Origin: Nanobdellota archaeon | GTDB lineage: Archaea; Nanobdellota; Nanobdellia; Woesearchaeales; JAHJBD01 | Direction: 5' to 3' | Assembly (NCBI GenBank): GCA_018813725.1 | Contig: JAHJBD010000079.1 | Location: 1-7,536, forward strand | DNA length: 7,536 nt | In this document: positions 6,473 to 7,536 of the stretch, in pieces | How positions within the stretch are numbered: position 1 is the stretch's first letter | How the letters are laid out: every line of letters begins with the position of its first letter | Made by a program: the position numbers and the translations under genes | Notes under the pieces: generated by a model | The model's database searches: none | What the model was told of the DNA's origin: nothing | What the model saw: only the letters and a program-made list of their open reading frames with translations

Positions 6473-7012
6473 CCAGCTAGTGCAAGTGAGAACCAACTGC
6501 CAATAATAAAAGAGATACTAAGGCACAAAGGAAACATATCCATCCTAGACATCGGTATTGGTTGGGGAAATTTTGGGAAGTTGATCAAGGATCAAATGCC
6601 CCAAGCAAAGATCATTGGTGTGGAAGTGTGGCCCAAGTATAACAATTACCAATGGAACTATTATGATCAGGTGATTATTCAAGATATTAGACAATGTCTC
6701 ACTTCTTTGAGATATTTTGACATAATATTGGCAATTGATGTAATTGAGCATTTTCCAAAGGATGAAGGAGCAGGATTAATAAAGCAGCTGAGAGCGAAAA
6801 CAAATAACCTTCTAGTAAGCGTCCCAATCATTGACTATCCACAAGGACCTTATGCAGGCAATCCATATGAGATCCATAGAGCCCAATGGAAACCTCAGGA
6901 AATGCTCACTTTAGGCGCTAAATGGTTGTACCATGGGCAGATCATTGGATTGTTTAGATTCAATGGAAAGTTGAGTGCAAAAGTTAAACAGTTAATTAGA
7001 AGATATTTCTAG
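6470..7012 (+). CDS. Class I SAM-dependent methyltransferase
   Basis: The protein has 180 residues, about the size of a bare Rossmann methyltransferase core. Motif I is ILDIGIGWGNFG (25-36), the SAM-binding glycine loop. The acidic residue that contacts the SAM ribose is probably E52 in GVEVW. The post-motif strand DIILAIDVIEHF (84-95) fits the family, and VSVPIIDYPQGP followed by NPYEIHRAQW is a substrate-side region I associate with methyltransferases near glycosyltransferase genes (from memory, not searched). There is no signal peptide or membrane helix. Its position directly after the GT2 fusion suggests it methylates a sugar or a small group on the same glycan, but the substrate cannot be read from the sequence. 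It is the last gene of the operon and ends with TAG at 7010-7012. Confidence 0.88.
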   Translation: MPASASENQLPIIKEILRHKGNISILDIGIGWGNFGKLIKDQMPQAKIIGVEVWPKYNNYQWNYYDQVIIQDIRQCLTSLRYFDIILAIDVIEHFPKDEGAGLIKQLRAKTNNLLVSVPIIDYPQGPYAGNPYEIHRAQWKPQEMLTLGAKWLYHGQIIGLFRFNGKLSAKVKQLIRRYF

Positions 7013-7126
7013 GTATTAAAGCTTCAAATTCAAAAAACCAACACTAATTTTATGGTGCCTAATATCACTTTTTGGAGCACTGCCAATCAATCAAGATATG
7101 CCAACAGCTAATTACTGGATAAATGC

Positions 7127-7150
7127 TCACTTTTGCTTTCTTTTGTTCTT
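7127..7150 (+). terminator. Possible T-rich transcription terminator
   Basis: A pyrimidine-rich tract with runs TTTT, TTT and TTTT lies about 115 bases after the last stop codon. A second candidate is CCCCC followed by six T at 7196-7206. Archaeal termination often uses oligo-T tracts without a hairpin, and I found no strong GC-rich stem before either tract. The assignment depends on the organism being archaeal. Confidence 0.3.
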
Positions 7151-7283
7151 GGATATGTGCTGATCCTAAAAATTGCAAACCTGATCTTACAGGAACCCCC
7201 TTTTTTGGCAAAAACTTATAATTGTCCTAGGTGCGAAATTTATGTAATTATACTCACTTTCAAATTTCAGGATAATCCAGAAA

Positions 7284-7307
7284 ATGCAAACAGGTTATTT
7301 TCAGTAT
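7284..7307 (+). repeat. Degenerate direct repeat, copy A
   Basis: This 24-base element matches the element at 7391-7414 at 21 positions and contains the common core GGTTATTTTCA. Similarity may continue weakly for about 40 bases further, ending near an AAAG in each copy. A poorer relative (ATGCCAACAGCTAATTA) begins at 7098. Confidence 0.5.
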
Positions 7308-7390
7308 GGAAGGAATATCCATTTAGATTTTCTGAAATTTTATATTTTAAAGATCTTATGAATAGCCTTTTTGAACACTCACTTTTTGGT

Positions 7391-7414
7391 ATGCACATAG
7401 GTTATTTTCAATAT
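7391..7414 (+). repeat. Degenerate direct repeat, copy B
   Basis: Second copy of the 24-base element, 107 bases downstream of copy A. If translated from their ATGs, both copies give M-x-x-GYFQY, but in different frames relative to each other and with no long frame after either. The spacing is not a multiple of three, so the pair is not an in-frame protein repeat. Confidence 0.5.
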
Positions 7415-7536
7415 AGATAAGATTTAATCTGTTACTCCAATATTTATTTTAGAAAGTAATTAATTTAATCTGACTATTTTAATTCATATTTTGATAAGGG
7501 TATAACAAAATAAATAAAAGAATAATTAATAATTAA

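Larger units (their letters stand above)
7013..7536 (+). other. A/T-rich intergenic region with no convincing gene
   Basis: About 520 bases follow the operon. Base composition falls sharply, and only two of the last 36 bases are G or C. The open frames present are short or begin with TTG, lack ribosome binding sites and translate to Phe/Leu/Ile-rich peptides expected from A/T-rich DNA. The region holds T-rich tracts, a degenerate direct repeat and recurring TCACTTT words. It could be a decayed gene remnant, a terminator plus the promoter area of a gene beyond the right edge, or the edge of an acquired segment. No tRNA-like cloverleaf was noticed. Confidence 0.7.

Noticed and set aside
7028..7076. 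A possible hairpin between TTCAAAAA and TTTTTGGA after the last gene
   Set aside because: The stem is about eight pairs, nearly all A-T with one wobble, and the loop is more than 30 bases. It is unlikely to be a stable terminator.
7133..7420. A 95-codon open frame on the plus strand in the A/T-rich tail
   Set aside because: It starts with TTG, lacks a ribosome binding site, is rich in Phe, Leu and Ile as expected from base composition, and overlaps degenerate repeats that fall in different frames. One CPRC motif is not enough support.
7065..7456. Possible CRISPR array from TCACTTT words spaced at about 62 or multiples of 62 bases
   Set aside because: Only 7-8 bases recur, the positions near 7188 and 7316 lack the word, and there is no conserved 24-37 base repeat. 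It does not meet the basic layout of an array.

Overview
The window reads as one compact plus-strand operon of six co-directional genes (the first cut by the left edge), followed by about 520 bases of A/T-rich DNA with no convincing gene. Gene spacing is extremely tight: four of the five junctions are a stop codon, a single G, then ATG; the fifth has six bases. Shine-Dalgarno-like sequence is weak or absent. Arg is often AGG/AGA, Ile is often ATA, and there are T-rich tracts after the last gene. Together these suggest an uncultivated microbe with a compact genome. I lean towards a DPANN-type archaeon (Woesearchaeota/Pacearchaeota-like), but a CPR-type bacterium, or a virus or element of either, is not excluded. 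No ribosomal or other taxonomic marker is present.

Left half (1-2252): three successive genes encode modular beta-rich, Ig-like proteins. All three end in the same C-terminal domain, with a signature close to TPNQIQ...A..P.TW...D..L. In each it is tethered through a low-complexity linker (TPPPPGS repeats, poly-Gly, or SPAP repeats). Genes 2 and 3 also share a homologous N-terminal Ig-like domain, and gene 3 has an extra beta domain in the middle. The similarity is clear in protein but diverged in DNA, so these are old tandem duplicates, and the cut gene 1 is probably a further full-length member.

Middle (2254-3969): a 571-residue, mostly helical protein of unknown function. It begins with a short peptide resembling the start of gene 3 and then a Pro/Ser linker, so it seems to belong to the same set.

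Right half (3976-7012): an 830-residue multidomain protein followed by a small class I SAM-dependent methyltransferase. The large protein contains a repeated HxHxRxxR motif, a divergent protein-kinase-like fold, a Pol-beta-type nucleotidyltransferase, a GT2 glycosyltransferase, and a C-terminal CxxC-x5-CxxH motif. Such enzymes are typical of glycan assembly or modification.

Working model (inference): the Ig-like proteins and the helical protein form a structural assembly (surface, fibre, sheath or virion-like). The fused kinase/nucleotidyltransferase/glycosyltransferase and the methyltransferase build or modify a glycan on it or beside it. No complete protein here has a recognisable signal peptide or transmembrane helix, so export, if it happens, would need an unconventional route or a signal elsewhere. 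The combination is the most likely novel system in the window.
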